Below are positions 61,970 through 64,000 of a stretch of DNA of 64,000 bases, piece after piece. How positions within the stretch are numbered: the stretch's first letter is position 1; the number at the start of each line of letters is the position of its first letter. Both the position numbers and the translations under genes were made by a program. The DNA lies in contig NZ_JAKJIC010000011.1 of the NCBI RefSeq assembly GCF_021864535.1, forward strand, positions 1-64,000. Reading direction: 5' to 3'. This DNA is from Oryzibacter oryziterrae. GTDB taxonomy: Bacteria; Pseudomonadota; Alphaproteobacteria; Rhizobiales; Pleomorphomonadaceae. Under the pieces are notes generated by a model. That model did not search any database, was not told where the DNA came from, and was given only the letters and a program-made list of their open reading frames with translations.

Positions 61970-63298
61970 ATGTCGAGAGTTCGAGCCGAAGACCGCTACT
62001 ATCGCCCGAAGTCCTCGCGCCGGATCGTCATCATCAGTGGTGACAATACCCGCACCTACACCATCAGCCCCGTGCTGCTGATCTGTGGCGTCGTGCTCGG
62101 GCTCGGCCTGTCGGTCAGCCTGCTGGCGGCATCCAGCTATCTCATCTTCCGTGACGACCTGTTCGACATCGTCCATGCCCGCAATGCCTCCATGCAGCAG
62201 GCCTATGAGGACCGCATCGCGCGGCTGCGCTCGGAGATCGACAAGATGTCGAGCCGGCAGATCCTCGACCAGGTGGCGATGGACGACAAGATCGAGCACC
62301 TGATGTCGGCTCAGCAGAGCATTGCAGACCGGCAGCGTGCGGTGGCGTCGCTGATCGACAAGGCCTCCGGCATGGGGCTGATCGACGGAAAGGCAGCCGG
62401 CAGCGCCGACCAGCGCGCCGAGGCAACGCCGACGCCCTCCCCCGCCTCGGCTTATGCCGAAGACGGGCGGGCATCGCTCATCGACCAGCAGTTCGACGCC
62501 TTGCGGGCGACCGACGGCGCGAGTTCGGCACGCGGTCTGACCGTCCCGGGCAAGCAGGCTGCGGCTGCCCCTCTGATCGGCGCCGACGGCCACCCGGATT
62601 TCAAGGCGCTGGCGATCCAGCTGGCCGCCGTAGACCGCGAACAGGCGCAAACCGTTGCCGCCATTGCCACTGCCGCCAACCAGAGGGCGGAGCAAGCGGT
62701 CAACGTCATCAACAACCTCGGCGTTTCCGTCACCTTGCCGAAGGGAAGTGAAGACGAGGACGAGTCCGCCGTCGGTGGGCCGTTCATCCCGATGGGGAGC
62801 GCCGAGGCGCTCAACTCGGCAATTGCCGATGCAGGCGCGGCCTTCGACCGGCTGCGGCGCGTCAAATCGGCGGCCGCGGCGATGCCGCTGACGCGCCCGC
62901 TTCCCAATGCCGAGATGACGTCGAACTTCGGATCGCGCCGCGATCCCTTCCTGGGTTCCCTCGCCTTTCACGCCGGCATCGACTTCCGTTCGCCCGTCGG
63001 CACCAATGTGCGCCCGACGGCCGCTGGCGTCGTGACCAATGCGAGCTGGGCTGGCGGCTATGGCAACATGGTGGAAGTGGACCACGGCAATGGCATCACC
63101 ACCCGCTACGGGCATCTGTCGAAGATCCTGGTGCAGGTGGGCGACAGGGTGACCACCGACAGCATCATTGGCGAAGTGGGCTCGACAGGCCGCTCGACAG
63201 GCCCGCATCTTCACTATGAGACGCGCGTCAACGGCACCGCGATCAACCCGGTGAACTATATCAACGCCGGAATCAAACTCGCAGCGATCTTGCCCTGA
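61970..63298 (+). CDS. M23-family peptidase with N-terminal anchor and coiled coil
   Basis: A 442-residue envelope protein. A basic N-terminus precedes one membrane helix (about 35-58), a coiled-coil segment (about 75-125), a Pro/Ala-rich middle, and a C-terminal LytM/M23 domain (about 320-430). Zinc-site motifs are HAGIDF and HLHYE, so it is probably an active peptidoglycan endopeptidase. ATG 61970 is used, and GTG 61928 is possible. Such proteins act in cell-wall growth or division. Confidence 0.9.
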   Translation: MSRVRAEDRYYRPKSSRRIVIISGDNTRTYTISPVLLICGVVLGLGLSVSLLAASSYLIFRDDLFDIVHARNASMQQAYEDRIARLRSEIDKMSSRQILDQVAMDDKIEHLMSAQQSIADRQRAVASLIDKASGMGLIDGKAAGSADQRAEATPTPSPASAYAEDGRASLIDQQFDALRATDGASSARGLTVPGKQAAAAPLIGADGHPDFKALAIQLAAVDREQAQTVAAIATAANQRAEQAVNVINNLGVSVTLPKGSEDEDESAVGGPFIPMGSAEALNSAIADAGAAFDRLRRVKSAAAAMPLTRPLPNAEMTSNFGSRRDPFLGSLAFHAGIDFRSPVGTNVRPTAAGVVTNASWAGGYGNMVEVDHGNGITTRYGHLSKILVQVGDRVTTDSIIGEVGSTGRSTGPHLHYETRVNGTAINPVNYINAGIKLAAILP

Positions 63299-63417
63299 AG
63301 GCGCGTTGCAAGTGGAACAGTGAGACGGCCCTCGCCGAAGACGCTGAGAGGCCGGACAGCGAAGTGAACGACTTCGTCCGGACGCTCAACACCGCCTGAC
63401 CGGACGTTCAACAATGA

Positions 63418-63455
63418 AAAAGGGCTGTGCCGGAGATGTTCGGCACAGCCCTTTT
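63418..63455. terminator. bidirectional terminator between M23 gene and prfB
   Basis: Perfect 15-base stem (63418-63432 with 63441-63455) with an 8-base loop. It ends in TTTT on the plus strand and AAAA at the other end, so it can serve both convergent genes. Confidence 0.9.
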
Positions 63456-63480
63456 CATTTGGTGCGGAGCGTCGGGACGG

Positions 63481-64000
63481 TCAGTCGACGTCCTGGATAT
63501 CGGCCGGCTGCTTGCCGAAGGCCTTCTGGGCCAGGGCGGCTTCCATGAAGGGGTCCAGCGCGCCGTCGAGCACGTCGCTCGGCGAGGTGCTCTGTTCGCC
63601 GGTGCGCAGGTCCTTGACCAGCTGGTAGGGCTGCAGCACGTAGGAGCGGATCTGATGGCCCCAGCCGATGTCCGTCTTGCCGGCATTCTCGGCGTTGGCC
63701 TTCTCCTCGCGCTTCTTCAGCTCGGCCTCGTACATGCGGGCGCGCAGCATGTTCCACGCCGTGGCGCGGTTCTTGTGCTGGGAGCGTTCCGACTGACAGG
63801 AAACGACGATACCAGTGGGATAGTGCGTGATGCGCACCGCCGAGTCGGTCGTGTTGATGTGCTGACCGCCGGCGCCCTGCGCGCGGTAGGTATCGATGCG
63901 GCAGTCGCTTTCGTTGATCTCGATCTCGATGCGGTCATCGATGACCGGATAGACCCAGACCGACGAGAAGGACGTGTGCCGGCGCGCCTGGCTGTCGAAG
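63481..64000 (-). CDS. prfB: peptide chain release factor 2, C-terminal part
   Basis: The right edge cuts the gene, so only the last 172 codons are present. The peptidyl-tRNA hydrolysis motif GGQ is seen in [13 protein letters not shown], followed by [20 protein letters not shown] and the usual C-terminus with [13 protein letters not shown]. Release factor 2 recognises UGA and UAA. The N-terminal region with any programmed frameshift lies outside the window. Confidence 0.95.
   Translation of the reverse strand, partial: FDSQARRHTSFSSVWVYPVIDDRIEIEINESDCRIDTYRAQGAGGQHINTTDSAVRITHYPTGIVVSCQSERSQHKNRATAWNMLRARMYEAELKKREEKANAENAGKTDIGWGHQIRSYVLQPYQLVKDLRTGEQSTSPSDVLDGALDPFMEAALAQKAFGKQPADIQDVD

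Overview
The window is GC-rich chromosomal DNA of an alphaproteobacterium, most likely a facultatively methylotrophic member of the Rhizobiales (Hyphomicrobiales). The reasons are a near-complete serine-cycle gene block (sgaA, mcl, mtkA, mtkB, hprA), Rhizobiales-type protein sequences throughout, and dispersed palindromic intergenic repeats of the kind common in that order. A Pleomorphomonas-like genus is a guess. I found no rRNA, tRNA, prophage, insertion sequence or CRISPR array.

Layout. 1-2.9 kb: the edge of a polysaccharide region (ugd, a NusG-like regulator) and a DUF2161 nuclease-like gene. 3.1-7.9 kb: uronate catabolism (kdgK, kduI, kduD, a probable sugar-binding protein, a GntR regulator). 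8.1-10.5 kb: a cation diffusion facilitator and a MarR/EamA divergent pair with twin palindromic operators. 10.7-13.1 kb: an arsenic operon (arsR, thioredoxin-type arsC, acr3, glutaredoxin-type arsC). 13.3-20.5 kb: pyrE, a Sel1-like protein, a GST, a PomAB-like stator pair, a HigB/HigA-type toxin-antitoxin pair and gatB. 20.8-23.3 kb: a lyxose isomerase, a cytochrome c and a ROK kinase. 23.4-27.2 kb: trans-4-hydroxyproline catabolism with its GntR regulator and a palindromic operator. 27.3-33.4 kb: a soluble chemoreceptor with PilZ and a C-terminal sensor-like domain, ribD, nrdR, GNAT, wrbA and a flavin monooxygenase.

33.4-34.0 kb holds the most unusual feature. It is a tandem pair of structured elements. 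Each has a good plus-strand promoter, two hairpins (one with two compensatory base-pair changes between the copies), and on the opposite strand a tiny intact ORF that differs between copies only by synonymous or mostly conservative changes. This could be a duplicated small RNA, a micro-protein pair, or both together as a type I toxin-antitoxin-like arrangement.

34.1-41.6 kb looks like a lysine/pipecolate or related amino-acid degradation locus (FAD oxidase, ThDP enzyme, atypical DapB-like reductase, ALDH7/AmaB, LysR regulator, LysE exporter). 42.0-48.0 kb is the serine-cycle operon: SgaA and HprA take glyoxylate and serine to glycerate, while MtkAB and Mcl turn malate into malyl-CoA and then glyoxylate plus acetyl-CoA. 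An AT-richer HTH gene sits inside the operon, and inverted repeats punctuate it. 48.5-58.3 kb: a ZntB-like transporter, a GGDEF-EAL protein, ybaK, small metabolic proteins, then a PfkB kinase and class II aldolase pair with palindromic operators upstream. 58.4-64.0 kb: a GFA protein, a VanB-type reductase, bcp with a DUF455 gene, an M23 peptidase and the 3' part of prfB.
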